Assembly (NCBI GenBank): GCA_026418535.1
Contig: JAOABC010000005.1
Coordinates: 1-64,000, forward strand
DNA length: 64,000 nt
Reading direction: 5' to 3'
Source of the DNA: Hydrogenothermaceae bacterium
GTDB lineage: Bacteria > Aquificota > Aquificia > Aquificales > Hydrogenothermaceae
Shown: positions 20,158-29,281 of the stretch, piece after piece
Position numbering within the stretch: the first letter of the stretch is position 1
Layout of the letters: each line of letters begins with the position of its first letter
Made by a program: the position numbers and the translations under genes
The notes under the pieces: model-generated
Seen by the model: only the letters and a program-made list of their open reading frames with translations
Database searches by the model: none
What the model was told of the DNA's origin: nothing

Positions 20158-21863
20158 TCTACCCCTGGCTGTATCTGTTTATAGCCCTATCCTCCGGAGT
20201 GACCATAAACAGCTTTCTAAACATCCACACACCTTACACAATACCTATTTTAGTCTTATCTCTTACTCTTTTTTTTAGAGATTTACCTTCTTACATCCTA
20301 CTTGTAGTCTCATCTTTTTTGATAGGGCTATCCGTTAGTTATAAAGATAACCTAGAGATAGATAAGAAGGATGTATTTGTTGAGTGCATCTCAACCCAAA
20401 TTCCTACAAAGTATAAGAACTACCAGATGTTTAGTTGCAAGGTAGTGGGCTCTGAAGTTCCACAGCTAAAAGGTAAGAGTTTAGAAGTAAGGACTGACCA
20501 AAAAGATATATTCTTACTCTCCAGAGTGATCTTTATTGGGAATGTTGTGTCTGAAGATGGTAGGATAAAAGCCTTTCCAAGGAAAGGCTTCATAAAAGTG
20601 GATAACTCATCTAACTATATCTTTTTTATCAAAGAGTTCAAGGATAGTCTCATAGAGAGGTATAGATATACGGCACTAAGTGAAGATACACTATACCTTG
20701 GACTGGGGCTTATCTTCGGAGAGAGAAGCTCCTTAGGTTTAGATGAGTATCAGAGGCTTGTAAAGTCTGGACTTGCCCATATTTTGGCTATCTCCGGAAG
20801 TCATATAGCTATGTTAATAATAATCCTAAACTTCTCTCTTTTCTTTTTACCAATCTGGTTAAGGTACAGTTTTATAGCTGCTTTACTTCCTCTCTATGCA
20901 CTGTTTACAGGTTTATCTATTCCTGTTGTAAGAGCATCATTGATGGGCGTTGTTTTTTCTGTATCAAAAATAAAGTACTTCAAATTTAACAGCTTAAACG
21001 TATTGTTCTTGATAGCTTATTTATATGTCTTAGTATTTCCGGAGAGTCTATTCTCTGTCTCTTTTCAGCTCTCATTCATAGCAGCACTTGGCATCATACT
21101 GGGAATGGAAATCTTCAAAGACAAATCTTTAGTAATAATCGCATTTGGAACTTCTTGGATAGCAACCTTGTTTACTATACCAGTTGTTATGTTACACTTT
21201 GGGAATGTTTCTCTAAACTCCATACTATCAACACCTATAGCTTCGATCCCACTGTACCCTTACCTCTATTTAGCCTTTATAAATGTCTTTACTGGGTTTA
21301 CTCTAGAGCCCCTGGTCAAACTTATGGACCTATTTGGCGTCTTATTCCTTCAGACTGCCTATCTCTTTGAAAATCTACCTTTCTACTATACAGGCTTTAA
21401 TCCATCTGTTGTGTTCATAAATCTGTTTTACATCACGTCAGTAGTGTTTTTACTCTCAGACCTAAGAGTATCTCAAAAGGTCTTTGTCGTTTCTCTCTTT
21501 GCGGTTGTATTTGCTGTGTTTTCTAAGGTTGAGAAGAAAGATTTTAGGGTATACTCCTTTAAAGGAAAAGACTATCCGGTAGTGGTGGTCGTAGCTAAGG
21601 ATAGATGCTATCTCATAACAGACTTTCCGGTGTACAAGCAACTTAACGTACTAGGCAAAGAGGGATGTAGAGAGAAAACTCTGATCACTGAGAAATTAGA
21701 GAGATTTCCAGATGACTACACATCTACATTCGATAACACTTTACCTTACATATACGAGGTAAGAACAAAGGACTTCCTCTTGAAAAAATGGGTAGAGTAC
21801 AGAGTGTACAAAAACTCAACAGAATATAGAATTAAAAACCAAGATGCTTTAGTAGATTTTTAG
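20154..21863 (+). CDS. comEC: ComEC/Rec2-family DNA uptake channel protein, without metallo-beta-lactamase domain
   Basis: A 569-residue membrane protein. An N-terminal OB-like soluble segment (about 60-170) is followed by the Competence domain with the hallmark HILAISGSHIAMLIIIL and LFTGLSIPVVRASLMGVVF and about eight further helices. The C-terminal roughly 90 residues are soluble but lack the HxHxDH motif of the metallo-beta-lactamase domain found in long ComEC. Known role: transport of single-stranded DNA across the inner membrane during natural transformation. It is last in the ThrC-to-ComEC run of closely spaced genes. A small minus-strand gene overlaps its 3' end by 32 bases. Confidence 0.9.
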   Translation: MIYPWLYLFIALSSGVTINSFLNIHTPYTIPILVLSLTLFFRDLPSYILLVVSSFLIGLSVSYKDNLEIDKKDVFVECISTQIPTKYKNYQMFSCKVVGSEVPQLKGKSLEVRTDQKDIFLLSRVIFIGNVVSEDGRIKAFPRKGFIKVDNSSNYIFFIKEFKDSLIERYRYTALSEDTLYLGLGLIFGERSSLGLDEYQRLVKSGLAHILAISGSHIAMLIIILNFSLFFLPIWLRYSFIAALLPLYALFTGLSIPVVRASLMGVVFSVSKIKYFKFNSLNVLFLIAYLYVLVFPESLFSVSFQLSFIAALGIILGMEIFKDKSLVIIAFGTSWIATLFTIPVVMLHFGNVSLNSILSTPIASIPLYPYLYLAFINVFTGFTLEPLVKLMDLFGVLFLQTAYLFENLPFYYTGFNPSVVFINLFYITSVVFLLSDLRVSQKVFVVSLFAVVFAVFSKVEKKDFRVYSFKGKDYPVVVVVAKDRCYLITDFPVYKQLNVLGKEGCREKTLITEKLERFPDDYTSTFDNTLPYIYEVRTKDFLLKKWVEYRVYKNSTEYRIKNQDALVDF

Positions 21864-22008
21864 TGAAATCTGGATATTTTATAAACAGAAGGTAGAATAG
21901 CAGAGCAAATATAACCAGGTTTAGTATTCTAAAAAACACAGAAGCTACAAGAGTAAATAGTTTGTAAGCTATTAAAAACAGTATAAAAGCTAAAACCAGC
22001 TTCAGCAT
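21832..22008 (-). CDS. Small two-helix membrane protein
   Basis: A 58-residue ORF read on the minus strand from ATG at 22008 to TAA at 21832. It starts MLKLVLAFILFLIAYKLF, has two hydrophobic segments (about residues 2-19 and 26-43), then a basic tail ending LLKHLGF. A GGAG ribosome site lies seven bases upstream. It immediately follows the WecA-like gene in the same direction and its 3' end is antisense to the last 32 bases of comEC. No family is recognised. The ribosome site, membrane pattern and lack of any other gene in this gap support it. Confidence 0.6.
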   Translation of the reverse strand: MLKLVLAFILFLIAYKLFTLVASVFFRILNLVIFALLFYLLFIKYPDFTKNLLKHLGF

Positions 22009-22049
22009 CTTTCAACTCCATAAAACATCTATAAAATTATAGCAGATTT

Positions 22050-23141
22050 TCACTGTTTAGCCCACGTAGGTAGCTTTGATTTTATCAGTCTAAAATAGAT
22101 GAATATGTATAAGCTTGAGAAAACTAGAAACGATATCAAAAGATTATGAGTGGAGTTCCAAAACAGCATAGCAGGATAAACAGCAAATAGGTTAAAAATC
22201 CACAGGAATGTAGAAGTTGCAGGGTTCCGAAACGCTGGGCTGGAAGTTCCAAGAAGTTTTCTTACCAAGATTTTGTAAAAAAGCGTGTGAAAATGGATAG
22301 CATCAGGTTCCATGGGAGATATATTCCTCATTATCTTTTTTCTGTATATAGAGAACAGAGTTTCTACAATCGGGTAAGCGTTTACTATAATAGCAAACCA
22401 AGGAGAGACCTCCGGATTTCTGTAGACAAGGAGTATGGATACCATCCCTATAAAAAATCCAGTTAGGTATGCTCCTCCATCCCCCATGAATATAAGCCCA
22501 TAAGGATAGTTCAGTAAAAAAAACCCGGCTAAAGCTCCTATAAAAGATACACAGACAAGAAAGAGATGATAATCTCCATTTTTATAAGACACATAAGCTA
22601 CAGCAAGCAGTATCATCATAGATACCATACTGGCAAGACCATTAAACCCATCTATTATGTTTACAGCGTTTACTATACCAGCCAAGGCAAACACGGTAAA
22701 GATGAAAGATACTAGAGGAAAAGCAAGAAGAAGATCAAAACCCCATATATCGACCTTTTCTATCTTCACACTTGCAAAGAAGAAAGCCAAAGATGAGCCG
22801 ACAATTATAAGCAATAACCTCTTCCTTGGATCCAAACTCTTTGTAATATCCTCAACTATTCCAGCTATAAAGACAGGTATTGATGGGACTAAAAGGAGTA
22901 AAAAGAACTGAAATATAACCTTGTCCTTAAAGAAGAGGTATACAAGAACAGACAAAAAACCTAACAGTATCCCTATGCCCCCTATCCTGGGAGTAGGGTT
23001 AGTATGAACAGTCTGCGGTCCTATGTGTAACCTGTCCGTGATAAGACTTTTTAACCTTTTTGCAAGAACCACTATCAAAAGGTTTCCTAAAAAACTACCT
23101 ATCAGTGTTATAAATATTATGTTTATACTTAAACCCTCCAA
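22050..23141 (-). CDS. Undecaprenyl-phosphate sugar-1-phosphate transferase (WecA/MraY/Rfe family)
   Basis: A 363-residue polytopic enzyme that starts surface glycan synthesis by loading a HexNAc-1-phosphate on undecaprenyl phosphate. Seen: PRIGGIGILLGF near the N-terminus, a variant of the DDxxD motif (GIVEDITK), NAVNIIDGFNGLASM, FMGDGGAYLTGFFIGM and the cytoplasmic loop PDAIHFHTLFYKI, whose HxH pattern resembles WecA-type UDP-GlcNAc enzymes rather than MraY. Its position as the first gene after Wzz in a polysaccharide locus fits the initiating transferase. It begins three bases after the Wzz stop. Confidence 0.9.
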   Translation of the reverse strand: MEGLSINIIFITLIGSFLGNLLIVVLAKRLKSLITDRLHIGPQTVHTNPTPRIGGIGILLGFLSVLVYLFFKDKVIFQFFLLLLVPSIPVFIAGIVEDITKSLDPRKRLLLIIVGSSLAFFFASVKIEKVDIWGFDLLLAFPLVSFIFTVFALAGIVNAVNIIDGFNGLASMVSMMILLAVAYVSYKNGDYHLFLVCVSFIGALAGFFLLNYPYGLIFMGDGGAYLTGFFIGMVSILLVYRNPEVSPWFAIIVNAYPIVETLFSIYRKKIMRNISPMEPDAIHFHTLFYKILVRKLLGTSSPAFRNPATSTFLWIFNLFAVYPAMLFWNSTHNLLISFLVFSSLYIFIYFRLIKSKLPTWAKQ

Positions 23142-23144
23142 TTC

Positions 23145-24287
23145 CTAGACCCCCTTTCTACTGAGTATAGCTTTCCTTAGCAGAACAATAAACACCGCTA
23201 AGAATAAACTACCCACAAAAGCAACCGCAACCATTAACTCTTTCTTCGGTTTTGATGGTTTCTCTGGATAAGAAGGACTGTCTATAACTTCTACGTAGAG
23301 GTTTTCCTTTAATTCATCTATCCTAGCCTGCTCAAGGAGCTTTGATAGAACTTCATACTTTAATTTTAGCTTTTGGACATCCAAGTACAGACTTATATAC
23401 TCAGGTATGACGGAAAGTGTCTTCTCGGTTGATATAGGTGAGTTTGAGTTAATATCCCCTTCCACCTCCGCTATCTTCTGACTGAGAAAAGATAGTCTAC
23501 TGCTTATTTCCCTTATCTTTGGGTGGTCTGAGTTGTACAGATTAGAGTAAGAACTCTTCTCAGCTTCCAGCTTCAACTTCTCACTTAATAAAGATGCGTA
23601 GAGTTGTAGCTGGCTTTGTAGTTTATTCTCCGGAAGTATAACCTGCTTTTCCTTCTGAAATTGGTTTAGTTTTTCGATGGCTTCCTTTAGTTCACTACTT
23701 GTTTTATTGGCTTCCGTTTCGTAGAATATCCGGTTCATCTTAGCAATACTAAAAGCTTTTTCGTTTAAGATCTGCCGAAGGTTGTTTATTATAGATAGGT
23801 TTATCTCCTGGGCTGTTTCCGGATTTTTCCAATCAACCTTTATAGATATAGTTCCATCTTTCTGACTAACAGAAGTCTTTATATACTCTTTTAACTTTTG
23901 AGCTGCCACAGAATACGGATATCTGTATCTGTCTTTTTCTTTTTTCAGGATCTCGTCTACTAGATTTAACTCTTTTACCACGCTCTCTCTCAGAGCATTA
24001 CTTTCTAACACCGCTTTTATGTTAGATTGGGATTTATCTTCTAATGGCAATCCTGCCAGTTGAGATAGTACAGAGAGAGTTCCTCCTCCACCTTCCTTTG
24101 ATATGGATACTATTACAGCTTCAGAGGTGTAAGTTTTAGGAAGTAGAAAAGACACAATTCCGGTAGAGAGAGTTATAATACCTACAAAGATGGCTATAAA
24201 CTTTCTGGAATCCCAGATTGTGTCCCGGACCTCCAATAAGTCTATCTCTTCAGAGTTAACATGTTGAACTTGTTTTTCTTCCATCAT
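23145..24287 (-). CDS. Polysaccharide chain-length determinant (Wzz/PCP family)
   Basis: A 380-residue inner-membrane protein with a helix at about residues 32-50 (IFVGIITLSTGIVSFLLP) and another near 350-370, flanking a long coiled-coil periplasmic domain. The proline-rich SPSYPEKPSKPKKE segment before the second helix is the Wzz/GNVR signature. There is no C-terminal tyrosine-kinase domain, so it is PCP-1/PCP-2a-without-kinase type. Shares one base with the stop of the export gene upstream, so translation is coupled. It should set glycan length with the polymerase and the Wza-like protein. Confidence 0.9.
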   Translation of the reverse strand: MMEEKQVQHVNSEEIDLLEVRDTIWDSRKFIAIFVGIITLSTGIVSFLLPKTYTSEAVIVSISKEGGGGTLSVLSQLAGLPLEDKSQSNIKAVLESNALRESVVKELNLVDEILKKEKDRYRYPYSVAAQKLKEYIKTSVSQKDGTISIKVDWKNPETAQEINLSIINNLRQILNEKAFSIAKMNRIFYETEANKTSSELKEAIEKLNQFQKEKQVILPENKLQSQLQLYASLLSEKLKLEAEKSSYSNLYNSDHPKIREISSRLSFLSQKIAEVEGDINSNSPISTEKTLSVIPEYISLYLDVQKLKLKYEVLSKLLEQARIDELKENLYVEVIDSPSYPEKPSKPKKELMVAVAFVGSLFLAVFIVLLRKAILSRKGV

Positions 24288-26743
24288 TATAACCTCTTAG
24301 CTAAGATTGCTGTTGATATTGATTGGAATATTATCTGGACTATATCTTTTATAAGAGGTCTCCACATTGTTTGGACTCTTATCTCTGAAGGAACTACAAT
24401 CGTGTCTCCCTCAGATAGCTCGTAGTCATCAAACCCAGAGCCTATAAAAAATCTTCTACCGTAAGACTCCGGAGATACGACCTTACCATTGGCTTTTATT
24501 ATGTGAACTTCTGACCTATCCACGCTTTTTCTATACCCACCTACCATGGATATATAATCTTTAACCTTATATCCCTTTATGTAAGGTAAGTTAATCTGAT
24601 TGTACACATCCCCTAGCACTAGCACATAGTTAGGTCTCTTTGGAACTATTATAACATCACCATCCTGAACTTCTATATTCTGATTAGAGTTCTTGAGCTC
24701 TTCTAAACTGCGTGGAATATCTATAGCTATCCTTCCAAGACCTATTTCTGCCTTCTTCCTTAGAGTTTCTAGAGCTTGCTTTTGTTTCTCTATAGCCATA
24801 ACAGTGGCCTCTTTTTCTTCTGAACTGCCCCCAATAGAAATAGCTTGGGACTGCTTTAAAAACTGCTCCTGTAACATAGAAAATGTAAGCTCAAGCCTCT
24901 CTAACTGAAGCTTTTTAGCACTTTCTCTTACAAATATCAGCGCAGTAGGATAAGCATAAGAAGTGTAGCCTCCGGCTTTCTCTATCACATCAGACAACTT
25001 CATCCCTTCTTGTAAAGTGTATTTACCCGGGTATATCACCTCCCCAATTATCGTGACAGATGGTGATTTCTCCACGGTTTCCATTTTTTTGACTATAATC
25101 ACATCTCCTGGCTTTAGCTCAATGTTCTGAGAGGTATCGTTTTTTACTATAAGGTCATTTAGATATACAACTGTAAGATTTAGGCCGTTATCTCTTGTTA
25201 TCAGAACTTTTAATTCTTTGATTGGTACTCTAAATTTTACTGTGTTAAACACATCTATCAACTTCATACCACTATAGTAAGGAATCGTTCTTTCTTCCTC
25301 CACCTCTCCGGATAAATATACAGGTTCAAAATCGTATTTACTGTAGACAAATACCTTATCCTTTGGTTGCAGACTCATGTCTACCGAGTTACTTAGTATA
25401 TCTTCCACTTTATAGCTATAATTTATTTTATCTACCCTAACTATTCTTAAAAAACCGGCATTTTCCTTTAGTTTTACCTTAAGGACTAACTCTTTTAATG
25501 TTTTTGTGTCTTTTAGGGAATATAGACCCGGATAGTATACCTCACCGCTTACATTTATAGCATTTTCGAATACTTCCGGCTTTTGACCGAAGAATACAAA
25601 ATCTCCGTTCTGCATCTTCATACTTGTAAACTTCCTATCCTCCAGACTTCCTTCAAACAGCTCTACTCCATCCTTAGAATACCTGGAGACTCTAACTACA
25701 ACATCACTAACCGAAGGGTTGAACCCTCCAGCAAAGTTCACTATATCCTGCAACTCTCTTTCGTTCTTTATCTCATATATAGCTGGCCTCTTTACTTCTC
25801 CAAATATTGCTACCACATCACCAATAGGATGAACGTACACTACATCTCCATCTCTCAACCTCATGTCTACAGGAATACCTTTAATGAATAGGTCATACAA
25901 GTCTACATCTATTACCTTTACCTTGCCTTCCTCTTTTCTCCTTATCTCTATTTTCCTTAAAGAGCCTACTTTAGAAACCCCTCCCACCTTTATCAGAGTG
26001 TTCATAAGTGTGTCTAGGGAATCTACAGATACCATACTAGGTTTATTAACAAAGCCAGTTATATAAACATTAAAAGTCCTAAGTTTTGTAAGGACTATAT
26101 CGACTCTCAGATTTTTAAACTTAGAACCTAACATCCGAGAGAGGTGGTTCTTAAGATCAGCTATTTTCATCCCGGATACAGACACTATGCCTACATTCGG
26201 CACATATACAGTCCCATCTCTTGATACAGACAGATTCATCTCTCTGTCTACTATCATCATATCCACGGGATCTCCCCAAAGATAGACTTTAAACCCATCT
26301 CCGAACCCTAGAACGTAGTCATCAGAAACAGGAGAGGTGGATTTAGGAGTTTTTTTGAAGAACCCGTATCCAAACTGGGAAATACTTTTATCCCCTAGGA
26401 TATCCTTATAAAGATTGTTGTATTTAGACTCTATTTCTGACTGCTTCACAATCTCAGCTTTTAGGTTTGCTTCCCACTCTTCTACTTTTTCCTCCTCTTC
26501 TTCCTTAGGTTTAACCTCCCTTTGTTGCGCTATATTATCTCTTATAATTTCTTTATACATACTCTCAGGAATCAGAGACTGTTGCATATTAAGCCGATGG
26601 ACCGGAGCAGTTGAAGGTAAAGGAAGAAGATTTGTGTTTTGTTGAGTAGGGTTAGGAGTCTCTCCTTTTACGAACGAGTTAAAAAGTAGGATAACCAAGA
26701 AAAAGAATTTCAGTAGGTCAGTTTTTCTAGAATAGATAACCAA
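24287..26743 (-). CDS. Wza-like polysaccharide export protein with multiple SLBB domains
   Basis: An 818-residue exported protein. After a signal sequence and a charged linker (about 60-130) comes a Poly_export domain (YVLGFGDGFKVYLWGDP onward) and then a series of SLBB beta-grasp modules. Examples are VYITGFVNKPSMVSVDSLDTLMNTLIKVGGV and EVIYPGKYTLQEGMKLSDVIEKAGG. It is far longer than E. coli Wza (about 380) and resembles the multi-SLBB proteins of Bacteroidetes and Aquificota. No lipobox Cys is seen. Start is TTG at 26743, supported by GGGAGG seven bases upstream inside the 3' end of the Wzi-like gene, giving a 17-base overlap. Confidence 0.88.
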   Translation of the reverse strand: MVIYSRKTDLLKFFFLVILLFNSFVKGETPNPTQQNTNLLPLPSTAPVHRLNMQQSLIPESMYKEIIRDNIAQQREVKPKEEEEEKVEEWEANLKAEIVKQSEIESKYNNLYKDILGDKSISQFGYGFFKKTPKSTSPVSDDYVLGFGDGFKVYLWGDPVDMMIVDREMNLSVSRDGTVYVPNVGIVSVSGMKIADLKNHLSRMLGSKFKNLRVDIVLTKLRTFNVYITGFVNKPSMVSVDSLDTLMNTLIKVGGVSKVGSLRKIEIRRKEEGKVKVIDVDLYDLFIKGIPVDMRLRDGDVVYVHPIGDVVAIFGEVKRPAIYEIKNERELQDIVNFAGGFNPSVSDVVVRVSRYSKDGVELFEGSLEDRKFTSMKMQNGDFVFFGQKPEVFENAINVSGEVYYPGLYSLKDTKTLKELVLKVKLKENAGFLRIVRVDKINYSYKVEDILSNSVDMSLQPKDKVFVYSKYDFEPVYLSGEVEEERTIPYYSGMKLIDVFNTVKFRVPIKELKVLITRDNGLNLTVVYLNDLIVKNDTSQNIELKPGDVIIVKKMETVEKSPSVTIIGEVIYPGKYTLQEGMKLSDVIEKAGGYTSYAYPTALIFVRESAKKLQLERLELTFSMLQEQFLKQSQAISIGGSSEEKEATVMAIEKQKQALETLRKKAEIGLGRIAIDIPRSLEELKNSNQNIEVQDGDVIIVPKRPNYVLVLGDVYNQINLPYIKGYKVKDYISMVGGYRKSVDRSEVHIIKANGKVVSPESYGRRFFIGSGFDDYELSEGDTIVVPSEIRVQTMWRPLIKDIVQIIFQSISTAILAKRL

Positions 26744-28148
26744 TTGACATACCTCCCGTATAAATTGTTGTACTTCCTTGTTTTATGTAAAACTGTGTAG
26801 GAAGAGTTGAGTAGTTTAAATTCTCTGTAAAATCTACCCTGATATAGGGAGATATCTCGAATTTACCTCTTTTTAAGTTTATTCTGTACGTTATGTAGTA
26901 ATCTTTGAACCTATCTGGAAGAGTTATATCTGTAGGCTGTTTAATAAACCCTACCTCAAGGTGGTTATCCACTTCCTTGTCTAATATGCTTAAGAGTAAA
27001 AAGGTGTGGGTCACACTTCTTCCGTACGGATATCCAAGAACAAAACTTTTATAGCTTAAACCCTCTACAGGATAATTATGGTTTATATACATAGTTTTAC
27101 CAGTATTTGTAAGCTCCCAGTTTAGCAGGTATCTACCTCTCTTTACCTTTACACCTAAAGTTTGAGCATTATCATGAAATTTAAACAGTACAAGGGGAAA
27201 GTGTAGTTTTTTCGGATCTCCTTTTTTTAGAGGAGATTCTATGTCTGTAGCGTTATTTTCATAATAAACTTGGAATATATCGAGTTTGTCGAAAAATAGG
27301 TTTAACCTTACATCGTATCCAAGATAGGAGTCGTTATCGAACCTTCCCCCCAATGTCTCCTCTCTACCTATAAAAACTCTAGGATATTCTTTTATCCGGT
27401 AAGATGACCTTCCTTCACCACCAAAAAGAACAGCTCTGTTTATACCTATCTCTAAGTATCTGTTTGGCTTATAATCTCCTCTAATAAAGAATAAGCTTGG
27501 GTCAGAATGGTCTTTCCTGTCTTCCAAAAACTTTCCATACATTACCGTAAAATCCAGTAGTCCGAAGAATTCTAAAGGCCTTTTACTCTGTATTCTTGCC
27601 TGATAGAATGGTGGGTTAGTAGAAGATAAAAGATTTCCATACCTTGAAGGACCCACTTTGATGTTATCTTTTCCTATAAATAAGAAAAGCTTTTCAAAAT
27701 TAAAAGTTACAAATGCTCTATGAACTGATAACTTGTTTTCTTCTTGGTTAAAGTAGTTTCTAAGTTGATATTGTAAGTTTATCTTGCCAGAAAGTGAAAA
27801 GCTACCTTCTAAAGTTGAGATAAGATTTAGTCCCTCTTTTAATCTTATTCCCTCCTTCTCCAAGATTATAGATACAGCACTTTCCTTTGAGTTATAGAAA
27901 GTATCCGATTTCACAGATTTAAAGAGTTCTACTCTTTTACAGTATTCCGGACTATAACCTAAAAACACCTGAACTTTTTCACAGCTATAAGGCTTGAGAG
28001 ATGTTATTCCATAAGGAGAATCCTTAGAAATGTCTACTAATTGGTATGTATCAAAATTGTCTGTAGGTAAGTATAATGCTTCTATATCACTCCCAAAAGA
28101 AACTCCGAAGCAAAATAAGAAAAAAACTTTCAAAGATAAATTTTTCAT
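26727..28148 (-). CDS. Outer-membrane beta-barrel protein, Wzi (capsule assembly) family
   Basis: A 473-residue protein with a signal peptide (MKNLSLKVFFLFCFGVSFGS) and then alternating aromatic beta-strands to a C-terminus ending IGYLF. Features that recall Wzi are an N-terminal helical part, an FIGKDNIKVGPSRYGNLL segment and strands such as FGLLDFTVMYGKFLED. Wzi proteins sit in the outer membrane and help anchor or assemble surface polysaccharide, which fits its place beside the Wza-like gene. Overlaps the next upstream glycosyltransferase gene by four bases. Confidence 0.8.
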   Translation of the reverse strand: MKNLSLKVFFLFCFGVSFGSDIEALYLPTDNFDTYQLVDISKDSPYGITSLKPYSCEKVQVFLGYSPEYCKRVELFKSVKSDTFYNSKESAVSIILEKEGIRLKEGLNLISTLEGSFSLSGKINLQYQLRNYFNQEENKLSVHRAFVTFNFEKLFLFIGKDNIKVGPSRYGNLLSSTNPPFYQARIQSKRPLEFFGLLDFTVMYGKFLEDRKDHSDPSLFFIRGDYKPNRYLEIGINRAVLFGGEGRSSYRIKEYPRVFIGREETLGGRFDNDSYLGYDVRLNLFFDKLDIFQVYYENNATDIESPLKKGDPKKLHFPLVLFKFHDNAQTLGVKVKRGRYLLNWELTNTGKTMYINHNYPVEGLSYKSFVLGYPYGRSVTHTFLLLSILDKEVDNHLEVGFIKQPTDITLPDRFKDYYITYRINLKRGKFEISPYIRVDFTENLNYSTLPTQFYIKQGSTTIYTGGMSIGYLF

Positions 28149-29236
28149 TTCAAGAGAAAAAGCTTACTAACAAAGTTTTCTAAAGAGAAATTTAAAGCTT
28201 TTTTATAAGCTCTCTCTTTAATCTCTTCCAAATCTACTTTTCCATCCAGTATGTTTTTTATAGCACCAAACATGGCTTCCTCGTCAAAGGATTTTACTAT
28301 TATACCACATCTTCCGTTCTCTGTTACCTCCAGCATCGGTTTTATATCAAAAGAAACTATAGGCACTTTAAAATACATAGACTCTATAGCTACAAGTGGC
28401 AATCCCTCAAAAATAGATGTAAGGACGAAGAGTTTTGCCTTCCGGAAGTAAATCCAAGGATTTTCTTTATAACCCACTAACCTAATCTTACCCTCTAAAG
28501 ACAGCTCTTTAACCATTCTCTCTAAATAACTCTTCAAATTTCCATCTCCTACGATAATTAGCTTTAGGTTTTTATATAACTTAGATAATCTACTAAAAAT
28601 CCTAATTAGAGCTTCTTGATTTTTCTGTTCTACCAATCTTCCTATATTCAAAATATAATTATCGTCTTCTATATCTTCTTCCTTTGAAAGTTTATCTATT
28701 CTTCCAAAGTTTATAAAATTTGGGAGAAAAACAAGCTTTTTATCATCTATGAAAAATGCTTTTTTTACGTCTTCTAAAATGGCTTCAGAAGGTGCAGAGA
28801 TATAGCTTAGCTTATTAAGTATAGTCTTAACAAAATATCTGTAAGGCGTATAGATATTATTCCTATAAGAAAGAAAGTTATTTGCATTATGAATACTGCC
28901 TATATAAAGAGTATCTGGATTTCTATAGAATAGAGTACTTAAACCAAGATTTATACTCATGGGCCTCATGAAACTATAAGCAATATCCGGATTAAACTCT
29001 TTTATTATCTTGGACAATCTGTACGCATAAGCCAAATCACCGTTAATTCTCCTTTCTTTCTTTAAAGCTACATAATTTACATTAATCTTTTCTTCAACAT
29101 AATCCTTATTACCCACCACCAAAACATCGCAATCTTTTGAAACCAAAAACTCCACCAAATCTCTTACTAAAATAGTAATCGCCGTTCCATTAATAACCTT
29201 TCTCCCAAGATGATTGGTATATATTAGTATTTTCAT
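28145..29236 (-). CDS. Glycosyltransferase family 4
   Basis: A 363-residue GT-B glycosyltransferase. The N-terminal domain begins MKILIYTNHLGRKVINGTAI. The C-terminal nucleotide-sugar domain has ILNIGRLVEQKNQEALI, LIIVGDGNLKSYLE and the retaining-enzyme motif SIFEGLPLVAIESM, where the Glu of E-x7-E is kept. The product linkage is unknown. It is the first intact glycosyltransferase downstream of the decayed zone and its stop overlaps the Wzi-like gene start. Confidence 0.9.
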   Translation of the reverse strand: MKILIYTNHLGRKVINGTAITILVRDLVEFLVSKDCDVLVVGNKDYVEEKINVNYVALKKERRINGDLAYAYRLSKIIKEFNPDIAYSFMRPMSINLGLSTLFYRNPDTLYIGSIHNANNFLSYRNNIYTPYRYFVKTILNKLSYISAPSEAILEDVKKAFFIDDKKLVFLPNFINFGRIDKLSKEEDIEDDNYILNIGRLVEQKNQEALIRIFSRLSKLYKNLKLIIVGDGNLKSYLERMVKELSLEGKIRLVGYKENPWIYFRKAKLFVLTSIFEGLPLVAIESMYFKVPIVSFDIKPMLEVTENGRCGIIVKSFDEEAMFGAIKNILDGKVDLEEIKERAYKKALNFSLENFVSKLFLLK

Positions 29237-29281
29237 ATAAATACTCTCATTTAGAATGATGAAGTTGTAAATCTCGGAGTA

